DNA of 64,000 nucleotides from Poritiphilus flavus (GTDB lineage Bacteria > Bacteroidota > Bacteroidia > Flavobacteriales > Flavobacteriaceae). Every line of letters begins with the position of its first letter. Positions within the stretch are counted from its first letter, which is position 1. Made by a program: the position numbers and the translations under genes. The stretch spans positions 434,001 to 498,000 of the forward strand of contig NZ_WXYO01000005.1 of NCBI RefSeq assembly GCF_009901585.1, given 5' to 3'. The notes under the pieces were generated by a model. That model saw only the letters and a list, made by a program, of their open reading frames with translations, ran no database searches and had not been told where the DNA came from. Below, one piece after another: positions 1 to 7,604 of this stretch.

Positions 1-884
1 GCCTGTTCAATCACCAGGGACTGTGGCCCGTCAAGAACGGCATCTTCCACCACCACATTTCGCCTGACCGGCAGGCAATGCATAAATTTCGCTTTGCCCA
101 GCTTAGCGGCTGTAAGCATCCAGCTGGGATCCTGACTCAGTACTTTTCCGTAATCCGAATAGCTACTCCAGTTTTTTACGTAGACGAAATCAGCATCTTT
201 CAAGGCGGCGTCCTGATCGTACTGGATCTGGCAACCTGCTGTGATCTGAGGGTCCAATTCGTAACCTCTTGGGTGGGTAATTACAAATTCCGCATCGTAT
301 AATCCCATCATTTGAACAAAAGAGTTGGCAACCGCATGAGGCAGCGCTTTCGGATGTGGGGCCCAGGAAAGTACTACCTTGGGGCGGGACAGGCTGCTGT
401 GTTCTGCAATGGTGATCGCATCCGCAAGAGCCTGCAAGGGATGACTAAGAGGGCTTTCAAGATTAACTATAGGCACTCCGGCATATTTAGCAAAACCATT
501 TAAAACCATTTCCGCGGCATCTTTTTCTTTATCCTTAAGTTGGGCAAAAGCCCGAATACCAATGATATCACAATACTGGGAAACCACAGGCGCGGCTTCG
601 CGTATGTGTTCCGCGCTGTCGCCATTCATAATGGTACCATCGGCAAATTCCAAAGACCAGCCTTCGTTACCAAAATTCATTACCATGACTTCCATTCCCA
701 GGTTGCTCGCTGCCTTTTGACTGCTAAGCCTGGTCCGCAGGCTATTGTTAAAAAAAAGCAGGCCAAGGGTCTTTCTTTTTCCCAAACTCAAAAACTTGTC
801 CGGAGTCTCTTTCATTGCCCTGGCCTCCCTGATCCAATCCGGCAGGGATTCAATGTCATTTACGGATAAATAATGCTGCATCAT
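1..884 (-). CDS. argF': N-acyl-L-ornithine carbamoyltransferase (partial, runs off left edge)
   Basis: This enzyme carbamoylates N-succinyl- or N-acetyl-ornithine in the Bacteroidota arginine route. About 294 codons are present and the C-terminus lies outside the window. The carbamoyl-phosphate loop SLRTR is at residues 48-52. WAPHPKALPHAVANSF and HCLPVRRN are close to my memory of the Bacteroides fragilis succinylornithine enzyme and unlike ordinary ArgF. The ATG at 884 overlaps the argD stop (ATGA). ATG at 881 is an alternative start. The residue that separates succinyl from acetyl specificity is Ala here (about residue 90), neither Pro nor Glu, so the natural substrate is uncertain. Confidence 0.93.
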   Translation of the reverse strand, partial: MMQHYLSVNDIESLPDWIREARAMKETPDKFLSLGKRKTLGLLFFNNSLRTRLSSQKAASNLGMEVMVMNFGNEGWSLEFADGTIMNGDSAEHIREAAPVVSQYCDIIGIRAFAQLKDKEKDAAEMVLNGFAKYAGVPIVNLESPLSHPLQALADAITIAEHSSLSRPKVVLSWAPHPKALPHAVANSFVQMMGLYDAEFVITHPRGYELDPQITAGCQIQYDQDAALKDADFVYVKNWSSYSDYGKVLSQDPSWMLTAAKLGKAKFMHCLPVRRNVVVEDAVLDGPQSLVIEQ

Positions 885-2005
885 AGTTCTTTTTTAAGGG
901 CGCTTAAAAAATGGTCAATATGCGTTTTCTCTATATTCAGTGGGGGTAGTATCCTCAAAACATGGCGGTCCTTAGACCCTCCGGTGAATATCTGCTGATT
1001 AAAGATCAGTCGCTTGCGGAGATCAGCAACATCAAAATCGAACTCCAGTCCAAGCATGAGTCCTTTCCCTTTGATCTTTCGTAAGCCCGACAGACTTTTA
1101 GCTTTTTCCCGGAAGTATTGACCCATTTCTCCTGCGTTTGAGATGAGGTTTTCCGATTCAATCACCTCAAGTACTGAAAGGGCTGCTGCGCAGGCCAGAT
1201 GGTTTCCTCCAAAGGTTGTACCCAGCAGGCCATAAGACGCCTGGAATTTGTTGTGGATCAAAACGCCACCAACGGGAAAACCATTACCCATCCCTTTGGC
1301 CAGACTGATGATATCCGGACTTACCTCATGATGCTGAAAGGCGAAGAACTTCCCACTTCGTCCATAACCCGACTGTACTTCATCCGCAATAAGTACCACT
1401 CCCATTTCCGTACACAGTGCTCTCAATTGCCGGTAGAATTCCGTGCTGGGTTGGTCCAGCCCACCTACTCCCTGAATGGCCTCCAGGATCACTGCGCAAA
1501 CATCGCCTTTTTCCAATTCAGCCTTAAGGGTTTCCGCATCGTTTAGTGCAAGAAAACTCACCTTTTGTTGCTTGTTGATCGGGGCGTTGATCTTCTCGTT
1601 ATCCGTTGCAGCCACCGCAGCTGAGGTTCTTCCGTGAAACCCATTTTTGAAGGCAATTACCCTGGATTTCCCGGTATGGAAAGAAGCCAGTTTTAAGGCA
1701 TTCTCGTTGGCTTCTGCCCCGGAGTTACAGAGAAACAGGCTATAGTTCTCACAGCCGGACATTCTTCCCAGCTTTTCGGCCAATTGTTCTTGTAATGGAT
1801 TGATCACGGAATTGCTGTAGAACCCGATCTTTTCCAGTTGCTCTTTAATCCGGCTAACGTAGTGAGGGTGGGAATGCCCGATCGAGATCACGGCATGGCC
1901 TCCGTAAAGATCCATGTATTCCTTTCCCTGGCTGTCTGTTACCATCAGACCACGGGCAGATACGGGAACCACATCGTATAAGGGGTAAACATCAAAAAGC
2001 TTCAT
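881..2005 (-). CDS. argD: acetylornithine/succinylornithine aminotransferase
   Basis: PLP-dependent class III aminotransferase that converts N-acyl-glutamate semialdehyde to N-acyl-ornithine using glutamate. The PLP lysine lies in LAKGMGNGFPVGG, about Lys-237 from the chosen start. NSGAEANENALK forms part of the cofactor site and ADEVQSGYGR carries the Asp that contacts the pyridine nitrogen. I chose the ATG at 2005 because family members typically begin MKLFDVYPL. An in-frame ATG at 2050 would add 15 unconserved residues. It lies between proC and the carbamoyltransferase and overlaps the latter by four bases, which implies translational coupling. Confidence 0.93.
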   Translation of the reverse strand: MKLFDVYPLYDVVPVSARGLMVTDSQGKEYMDLYGGHAVISIGHSHPHYVSRIKEQLEKIGFYSNSVINPLQEQLAEKLGRMSGCENYSLFLCNSGAEANENALKLASFHTGKSRVIAFKNGFHGRTSAAVAATDNEKINAPINKQQKVSFLALNDAETLKAELEKGDVCAVILEAIQGVGGLDQPSTEFYRQLRALCTEMGVVLIADEVQSGYGRSGKFFAFQHHEVSPDIISLAKGMGNGFPVGGVLIHNKFQASYGLLGTTFGGNHLACAAALSVLEVIESENLISNAGEMGQYFREKAKSLSGLRKIKGKGLMLGLEFDFDVADLRKRLIFNQQIFTGGSKDRHVLRILPPLNIEKTHIDHFLSALKKEL

Positions 2006-2056
2006 AGTTTTATTGTTTCCGCTAATCTCAACAGCTGATGAGTTGCTCATTCTCTT

Positions 2057-2854
2057 CTAGTTTTTGGTTTTAAACTCACTGATCTTCTCAAATGAAGCTA
2101 CAATTCCCCTGATAAGCGAGGAACTGAGGCCCTGGTGCTCCATCTCGTTCAGACCTTGTATCGTACAACCCATGGGCGTAGTTACTTTATCGATCTCTTC
2201 TTCAGGGTGGTTGCCGGACTCGATCAGCAAGGAAGCGGCGCCATTACAAGTGTGCATAGCCAGTTCCTGTGCTTCGCGGGCATCAAAACCAAGCTGGATG
2301 GCACCCTGGGTAGTAGCCCGGATCAATCGCATCCAAAAAGCGATCCCACTGGCGCAGATCACTGTGGCCGCCTGCATTTGCTCTTCCGGGATCTCCAGAG
2401 AGTGTCCCATCCTGTTAAAAATGGCCTTGGCGAGGTCTATACGTTTCCTGCCCGCATCATTACTGCAGATACAGGTCATAGACCGCCCTACGGAAATAGC
2501 CGTATTGGGCATACTTCGGATAATGAATTTGTCCTTCCCCAATATGGACTCCATTTTGGAAATGCTAAAGCCGGTAATGGTAGAGATTACCACATGTTTT
2601 TCCGTAAGCAGGTCTTTTACGTCCTCAAGTATCGCGGCAAAATGGCCCGGCTGCACCGCGAAGATCAACACGTCTGATTTTTTTACGGCTTCCAGGTTAT
2701 CCGATGTGACTACCACATTCCCGTATTTTTCGTAATCTTTAATGCTGTCCGTGTTCCTTTTGGTAAGGTACATGGTAGTGGCCCCATTGCTGTGCAATAT
2801 CCCCTTGGCTATGGATAGTCCCAGGTTTCCGGCTCCGATGATCGCTATTTTCAT
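2057..2854 (-). CDS. proC: pyrroline-5-carboxylate reductase
   Basis: Reduces 1-pyrroline-5-carboxylate to proline with NAD(P)H. The N-terminal Rossmann fold shows GAGNLG (residues 7-12). The C-terminal dimerisation domain carries the conserved ICASGIAFW and TTPMGCTIQGL stretches. At 265 residues it is full length. It sits inside the arginine operon between argC and argD, so proline formation from glutamate semialdehyde or ornithine may be co-controlled with arginine synthesis. The gap of about 50 bases after argC shows no obvious terminator. Confidence 0.93.
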   Translation of the reverse strand: MKIAIIGAGNLGLSIAKGILHSNGATTMYLTKRNTDSIKDYEKYGNVVVTSDNLEAVKKSDVLIFAVQPGHFAAILEDVKDLLTEKHVVISTITGFSISKMESILGKDKFIIRSMPNTAISVGRSMTCICSNDAGRKRIDLAKAIFNRMGHSLEIPEEQMQAATVICASGIAFWMRLIRATTQGAIQLGFDAREAQELAMHTCNGAASLLIESGNHPEEEIDKVTTPMGCTIQGLNEMEHQGLSSSLIRGIVASFEKISEFKTKN

Positions 2855-2905
2855 AATATGTTGTTGATTCGTTATTTGATTAATGAAGGGATTACTTATT
2901 GGGAT

Positions 2906-3880
2906 TTAAAATATGCTCGCTTTAAGTTCCAGCCCGGTTTTTTCCGGATATCCGAACATCAGGTTCATGTTTTGAACCGCCTGGCCGGAAGCGCCCTTTA
3001 GCAAGTTGTCTATGGCAGAGGTTACCAGCAGTGTATTCCCGTGCTTGTGCAAGTGCAGATGGCACTGATTGGTATTGACCACTTGTTTCAGGTAAATCGG
3101 GTCTTCTGTGATCTGTGTAAAAGCTGCCTCCTCATAGAAATCAGAAAACAGTTGCCCTGCTTCTTCTAAGGTTCCTTCAAATTGGGTATAGGCTGTTGCC
3201 AGAATGCCTCTGCTAAAGTTTCCTCTCATTGGTAAAAAGAAGAGTTCCCCGATCTGCTGATCAAAAGAGTTAAGGCTTTCACTTATCTCACCTAAGTGCT
3301 GGTGGGTAAATGGCTTGTACCAGGAGGCATTATTGTTTCGCCAGCTGAAATGGGTGGTGGCTGATGGGCGTACCCCGGCTCCGGTGCTACCTGTAACTGC
3401 ATTTATATGTACATCCTTGTTTAGCAGACCTTGTTTGGCAAGCGGTAATAAGGCCAGTTGAATGGCCGTGGCAAAGCAACCGGGATTTGCGATGAATTTC
3501 GATTCGCGGATGGCATCGAGTTTGAGTTCAGGCAGACCGTAAACAAATTGCATACCTTCAAATGAGGCATCATCAGCCAGCCTGAAGTCGTTACTGAGGT
3601 CTATGATCTTGGTGTGTTCTGCAAAATCATGGGACCTCAGGAATTCGGAAGAGTTCCCATGGCCGAGACATAGAAAGATCAGGTCCGCTTCAGTATTTAC
3701 CTTATCGCTGAAGAGCATATCCGTAATACCCGTCAGGTCCGGATGTGCGCTACTCAAACTTTTGCCGGCCCTTGTGGTGCTAAATACAAAATCAATTTCA
3801 GCCTGTGGATGCCCCAGCAGCAATCTGATCAACTCTCCCCCGGTATAACCTGAACCGCCTATAATACCTGCTTTAATCAT
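2906..3880 (-). CDS. argC: N-acetyl-gamma-glutamyl-phosphate reductase
   Basis: NADPH-dependent reduction of N-acyl-glutamyl-5-phosphate to the semialdehyde, the third step of arginine synthesis. The N-terminal nucleotide-binding loop is GGSGYTGGEL (residues 8-17). The catalytic Cys is in NPGCFATAIQ (about residue 153) and a likely catalytic His in THQHLGEIS. Length (324) is normal for the short-type ArgC. Its start overlaps the argG stop by eight bases, so both are in one transcript. In a succinyl-type pathway the same enzyme would use succinylated intermediates. Confidence 0.95.
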   Translation of the reverse strand: MIKAGIIGGSGYTGGELIRLLLGHPQAEIDFVFSTTRAGKSLSSAHPDLTGITDMLFSDKVNTEADLIFLCLGHGNSSEFLRSHDFAEHTKIIDLSNDFRLADDASFEGMQFVYGLPELKLDAIRESKFIANPGCFATAIQLALLPLAKQGLLNKDVHINAVTGSTGAGVRPSATTHFSWRNNNASWYKPFTHQHLGEISESLNSFDQQIGELFFLPMRGNFSRGILATAYTQFEGTLEEAGQLFSDFYEEAAFTQITEDPIYLKQVVNTNQCHLHLHKHGNTLLVTSAIDNLLKGASGQAVQNMNLMFGYPEKTGLELKASIF

Positions 3881-5063
3881 GGGATTGGTTTACATGGTTG
3901 GCGATTTTCCCCTGGTTAGACAGGATCTTGATAAAGCCTTTGGCATCATCGGCGCTCCAGCCTTTGTTCATCTCTCCGTAGCTTCCGAAAGAGGCATTCA
4001 TAAGGTCGTGTTCGGATTGTATACCATCTAGCTGGAACCTGTAGGGGTAAAGGGTAACAAATACCTCGCCGGATACATGTTTTTGAGTATCCTCCAAAAA
4101 AGCCTCAATATTCCGCATAACCTCATCCAGGTAATTGCCTTCGTGAAGCAACATCCCATAGAAATTGCCGAGTTGTTCTTTCTGGTATTGCTGCCATTTG
4201 CTCAGGGTGTGTTTCTCCAGCAAATGATGCGCTTTTATAATGATAAGCGGAGCCGCGGCTTCAAAACCTACCCTCCCTTTAATTCCGATTATGGTATCTC
4301 CTACATGAATGTCCCGGCCGATGGCGTAAGAAGCCGCCAGGGAATTCAGTTTCTCAATATTGTTTACCGGGCTATCCTCTACACCGTCCAGAGCTACAAA
4401 TTCCCCGTTTTTGAACTGCAGGGTCAACTGTACGGGCTCCTTCCTTTCTAACTGGCTGGGGTAGGCAGATTCCGGCAATGGCAGGTTGGAGGTAAGGGTT
4501 TCATCTCCTCCGACAGAGGTGCCCCAAAGTCCCTGGTTAATGGAGTATTTCGCTTTTTCCCAGGAATAGGCTATCCCGTTCTCTTTTAAATAGGCAATTT
4601 CGGTTTCCCTGGAGAGTTTCTGGTCCCGGATAGGGGTAATGATCTCGATTTCAGGAGCAATGATCTGGAAGATCATATCAAATCTAACCTGGTCGTTGCC
4701 GGCACCAGTACTGCCGTGGGCTATGGCTGATGCACCAATTTTTTTAGCGTATTTTACGATTTCCAGGGCCTGAACGATCCTTTCCGCGCTTACGGACAAG
4801 GGATAGGTATTGTTCCTTAGAACATTTCCGAAGATCAGGTACTTAACCACGCTTTCATAAAAGGTTTGTACCGCGTCCAGGGAGACATAAGAACTGGCAC
4901 CAAGCTGTAGGGCCTTTTCTTCAATTACCGCAATCTCTTCTTTGGAGAATCCCCCGGTATTAACGCTTACAGCGTGTACCTCGAACCCCTTTTCTTTTGA
5001 GAGGTATCTGGCGCAATAGGAAGTGTCAAGGCCACCGCTATAGGCTAGAACTAATTTTTTCAT
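3873..5063 (-). CDS. argG: argininosuccinate synthase
   Basis: ATP-dependent condensation of citrulline and aspartate to argininosuccinate. The N-terminal PP-loop is AYSGGLDTSYC (residues 7-17), and the citrulline/aspartate-binding segments AHGSTGAGNDQVRF and YSINQGLWG follow. At 396 residues it matches the family. Its ATG overlaps the stop of the upstream GNAT gene (ATGA at 5060-5063), and its end overlaps argC, so the operon is tightly packed here. Confidence 0.96.
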   Translation of the reverse strand: MKKLVLAYSGGLDTSYCARYLSKEKGFEVHAVSVNTGGFSKEEIAVIEEKALQLGASSYVSLDAVQTFYESVVKYLIFGNVLRNNTYPLSVSAERIVQALEIVKYAKKIGASAIAHGSTGAGNDQVRFDMIFQIIAPEIEIITPIRDQKLSRETEIAYLKENGIAYSWEKAKYSINQGLWGTSVGGDETLTSNLPLPESAYPSQLERKEPVQLTLQFKNGEFVALDGVEDSPVNNIEKLNSLAASYAIGRDIHVGDTIIGIKGRVGFEAAAPLIIIKAHHLLEKHTLSKWQQYQKEQLGNFYGMLLHEGNYLDEVMRNIEAFLEDTQKHVSGEVFVTLYPYRFQLDGIQSEHDLMNASFGSYGEMNKGWSADDAKGFIKILSNQGKIANHVNQSHD

Positions 5064-5677
5064 TTGGCTTTCTTTTTAAGGAACAACTGTTCCTTGATAC
5101 TTTTTAATCTTTTGAAGGCTTTGCTGTTCACCTTGTCTTTTTTGATTTTCGTTTTGTCGCTGGGGTCGTATAACATGCCGGTACACAAGCACATCTTTTG
5201 TTCGGTCCGTGTAAGGACGTCAAAATTCTTGCAGGTCTGGCAGCCTGTCCAGAAGTCAGGATCATTGGTCAGTTCCGAAAAAGTAACTGGTTTGTAGCCG
5301 AGTTCGTAATTCATTTTCATCACGGCAAGGCCGGTGGTGATCCCGAATATTTTAGCATCCGGGAACTTTTTCCTGGAGAGTTCAAAAATGGCCTTTTTGA
5401 TCTTTTTGGCCAGTCCCTGATTTCGGTAATCCGGATGTACTATCAAGCCGGAATTGGCGACGAATTTCTTATGCCCCCATACCTCGATATAACAGAAACC
5501 CGCAAAATTCTCCTCATCCAATGCGATGACGGCGTTGCCGTTAACGAGTCGTTTTATGATATAATCGGCGGACCTTTGTGCTATACCGGTACCGCGGACC
5601 TTCGCAGATTCGCTTATGGTATCGCTTATGATCTGAGCGTACTTTATATGTGATTCGTTAGCAATAACAATGTTCAT
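5060..5677 (-). CDS. GNAT N-acyltransferase heading the arg operon
   Basis: First structural gene of the arginine operon, 205 residues. A GNAT fold is visible: beta-4 GLIVHPDYRNQGLAKKIKKA around residues 77-96 contains the acyl-CoA pyrophosphate loop (R/Q-x-x-G-x-A type). The C-terminal third is unusual for the family. It has four cysteines, CQTC (about 145-148) and CLC (about 162-164), that could bind a metal, followed by a Lys-rich tail. Position suggests it supplies N-acetyl- or N-succinyl-glutamate (ArgA-like role), which no other gene in view provides. That function is inference; a protein acetyltransferase is the alternative. Confidence 0.75.
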   Translation of the reverse strand: MNIVIANESHIKYAQIISDTISESAKVRGTGIAQRSADYIIKRLVNGNAVIALDEENFAGFCYIEVWGHKKFVANSGLIVHPDYRNQGLAKKIKKAIFELSRKKFPDAKIFGITTGLAVMKMNYELGYKPVTFSELTNDPDFWTGCQTCKNFDVLTRTEQKMCLCTGMLYDPSDKTKIKKDKVNSKAFKRLKSIKEQLFLKKKAK

Positions 5678-5736
5678 TGCTTAAATATTTAAACTGAAAA
5701 CTGAAAATTTGAAACTAAGAGCTAAGTGAAAATTGC

Positions 5737-5758
5737 GGAAATGGACTCACCTATTTCC
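5737..5758 (-). promoter_or_regulatory. hairpin downstream of the Arg leader, candidate attenuator
   Basis: On the transcribed strand GGAAAT, a bulged A, GG, a five-base loop, CC and ATTTCC form an eight-pair stem, then GCAATTTTC. It lies 17 bases after the leader stop and 59 bases before the GNAT start. A competing stem (ACCCTT near the Arg codons with AAGGGT after the stop) also exists, the arrangement expected of ribosome-controlled attenuation. The trailing U run is weak, so it may act on translation or pausing rather than as a strong terminator. Confidence 0.4.
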
Positions 5759-5775
5759 AATACCAGGATACACCC

Positions 5776-5859
5776 TTACGGGCGGCGGCGGAAGGGTACA
5801 AAAGCAGGTGCTGGCACTAATGCCGGAAGTAAATCTAAAATGTGCGCTTCTGTTTTCAT
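5776..5859 (-). CDS. arginine-codon leader peptide of the arg operon
   Basis: A 27-codon ORF directly upstream of the arginine operon on the same strand. It begins MKTEAHILDL and ends FVPFRRRP, with the three Arg codons CGC CGC CGC followed by one Pro codon and TAA. No Shine-Dalgarno is visible. A TAnnTTTG box ends seven bases before the ATG, so the message is probably leaderless. Runs of the end-product codon near the end of a short ORF are the hallmark of amino-acid attenuators (as in his, leu and thr operons). The peptide is rich in Leu, Pro and Ala before the Arg run. I infer that Arg-tRNA supply controls the operon. Confidence 0.65.
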   Translation of the reverse strand: MKTEAHILDLLPALVPAPAFVPFRRRP

Positions 5860-5866
5860 TATCGGT

Positions 5867-5874
5867 CAAATGTA
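5867..5874 (-). promoter_or_regulatory. candidate -7 box of the arg operon
   Basis: TACATTTG on the minus strand matches TAnnTTTG exactly. It lies seven bases upstream of the leader ATG, placing the transcription start at or next to the start codon. No good TTTG/TTG element is seen 19-21 bases upstream, so either the promoter is weak or activated, or the match is by chance. Confidence 0.4.
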
Positions 5875-5905
5875 CAAATTAAATTGAAATAGCCTGTTTT
5901 GCGCT

Positions 5906-7267
5906 TTAATTTTTGCGAAATAGCAATTTTTGGCCTCTCAACCTGATAATTTCGTAGAGTAAAATTCCAAACACAACAAAATATTCAATAAACAGTAAAC
6001 CCAGGTTTTCACGAAAATCAGGGTTGGAATAGGCAGAATAACTCAATATGATCACGGCCGACCAGAAGATCGGAAATCGAAATTCCGTAAAAATGGCCAA
6101 TACGATAAGGAAAATAATATACCAGGGATGTACGGTAGCTGAAAGGAAGAAATGCAGCGCCAGAACAAACAACATGGACGTAATAAGGATCTGCAACTTT
6201 TGATTCTTCCTCAGAAAGCTAATGATCAGTACGGTGAGAATTACCAGTAGCGGAGTAACCTTACCATAGCTTTTGATAAGTTCCCAGGGCTTAGCCTCAA
6301 ACTGCAGGCCCACCTTTTTCACCGCATTGTATATCCCGGCATTGAATTCAAAGTTCGAAAACCAAAGTGTTATGGTATCCGAATAATTGGCCAGAAACGC
6401 CGGATCGTAAAAGGGGACAAAAGTGAGCAGAATAACCAGTCCGATAATTCCATAGAACAAAAAACTCCTTTTCCAGGGAAAATGCTTGAGGAAAAGCGGG
6501 AGAAATATTAGCGGAACCAGTTTTATCGAAATGGAAAGTGCATAGACCACTGCCGCCCAGGCCCACTGTTTAACGGAAAGCAGGTGAAGCGCCCAAACGA
6601 AGAAAAAGAGCATGACCCCTTCAAAATGCAGGTTTCCTGTGAGTTCAATGATCACCAGCGGATTCAGAAAATACCAAAAGATCAGGTGAGGAGAACGATT
6701 TAGGTGCTTTAGCAACTGCCTGCCGAAGAAAAAGATGCCCACATCTGCCAAAATGATCAGGCTGCGCATGGCGATGACGGTCCCTAAAATGGTTTTCCCA
6801 CCCAAAAGGGTACAGATATAAAAAAAGAACTGATTAAGGGGAGGGTAGTTGCTGTAATGCCTGGCGCTCAACTCTCCCATTCCCGAGTGTAAGGCGTCCG
6901 CGTTTGCAAGGAGGAATTCCGGATCGCTTATGAGTTCATCAGGGAGGAAGAGATAGGGATTTACTCCAATGCCGAGCAGTTCTCCATCCCATATGAACCG
7001 ATAAAAGTCTTGAGAAAGGTTTGGAATAGCCAGGAGGAAAACCAGTCTAAAGAGGATGCCTACCAGCAGCAAAAACCTGAAATTCCATTTCTGGAACTGT
7101 ATCAGCTTAAAACAAAAAAAGAACAGCACTGCAAACAGGCCGATCATTTTCATGAACTCTGTGCGGACCAGGTCGTAAGCAAATACCGCATATAGCAGGC
7201 CACTTGCCAAGGCCAGGACCATGGAAAGCCTGTGAAGCTTCCAGAATATAAGTATACGGTTTTGCAC
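5906..7267 (-). CDS. polytopic glycosyltransferase (GT87/mannosyltransferase-like)
   Basis: A 453-residue integral membrane protein with about ten or more hydrophobic segments. In the first periplasmic loop, after LAIPNLSQDFYRFIWDGELL, the acidic/aromatic motif (QDFYRFIWDGE) resembles the catalytic loop of polyprenyl-phosphate-mannose-dependent (GT-C) transferases. HYSNYPPLNQF and FWYFLNPLVIIELTGN are further GT87/PMT-like features. The donor would be a lipid-linked sugar and the acceptor is unknown. It reads toward the arginine operon but is separated from it by 228 bases holding that operon's own leader. Confidence 0.7.
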   Translation of the reverse strand: MQNRILIFWKLHRLSMVLALASGLLYAVFAYDLVRTEFMKMIGLFAVLFFFCFKLIQFQKWNFRFLLLVGILFRLVFLLAIPNLSQDFYRFIWDGELLGIGVNPYLFLPDELISDPEFLLANADALHSGMGELSARHYSNYPPLNQFFFYICTLLGGKTILGTVIAMRSLIILADVGIFFFGRQLLKHLNRSPHLIFWYFLNPLVIIELTGNLHFEGVMLFFFVWALHLLSVKQWAWAAVVYALSISIKLVPLIFLPLFLKHFPWKRSFLFYGIIGLVILLTFVPFYDPAFLANYSDTITLWFSNFEFNAGIYNAVKKVGLQFEAKPWELIKSYGKVTPLLVILTVLIISFLRKNQKLQILITSMLFVLALHFFLSATVHPWYIIFLIVLAIFTEFRFPIFWSAVIILSYSAYSNPDFRENLGLLFIEYFVVFGILLYEIIRLRGQKLLFRKN

Positions 7268-7604
7268 TGTTCACTAAGGTTAGGTCAGTGCAAATAACAG
7301 AAAAATAGAGAGAATTACCTATTGTGGCATCAAAGCTATAAGATTCTTAAATAGTTTTCCAGGCATCTCAAGAAGTCACATGATGTCGGAAAGTATTAGA
7401 CCAGTGAAACTTGCATAGATTTAATTCCATTCGCGGTTGATTTCCGAAAGTTTAGTGCGCAAGAGGTCCAAAAGTTTGATGCTCTTGTTGCGCTTAATCT
7501 TATACTTAAAACACGACTTTAAAAATCCTATATTACACTATTAGTAAAAATGTAGTAGAAAGGCATTTATACAAAGCATTCTTTTGTTTATAAATTAAGA
7601 TCCA
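7268..7604. other. 337-base intergenic region
   Basis: Divergent upstream region of the membrane glycosyltransferase (minus) and the cytochrome/propeller gene (plus). It is AT-rich. No full TTTG-N19-TAnnTTTG promoter is evident on either strand. The only protein-like content is a minus-strand fragment at 7421-7537, listed separately. Confidence 0.5.
7421..7537 (-). pseudogene. possible gene remnant (C-terminal fragment)
   Basis: Thirty-eight sense codons bounded upstream by an in-frame TAG and ending in TAA, with no ATG. The translation is lysine- and leucine-rich and looks like a protein tail (contains IKLLDLLRTKLSEINREWN). I do not recognise the family. It may be the stump of a gene lost when the neighbouring foreign-looking gene arrived, or chance. 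Confidence 0.25.

Noticed and set aside
2064-2735. Long plus-strand open frame of 223 codons opposite proC
   Set aside because: It is the mirror of the clear proC coding frame and shows no protein-family features.
5701-5735. Possible second hairpin from CTAAGAGCTAAG before the GNAT start
   Set aside because: The repeats are direct rather than inverted and no stable stem forms.
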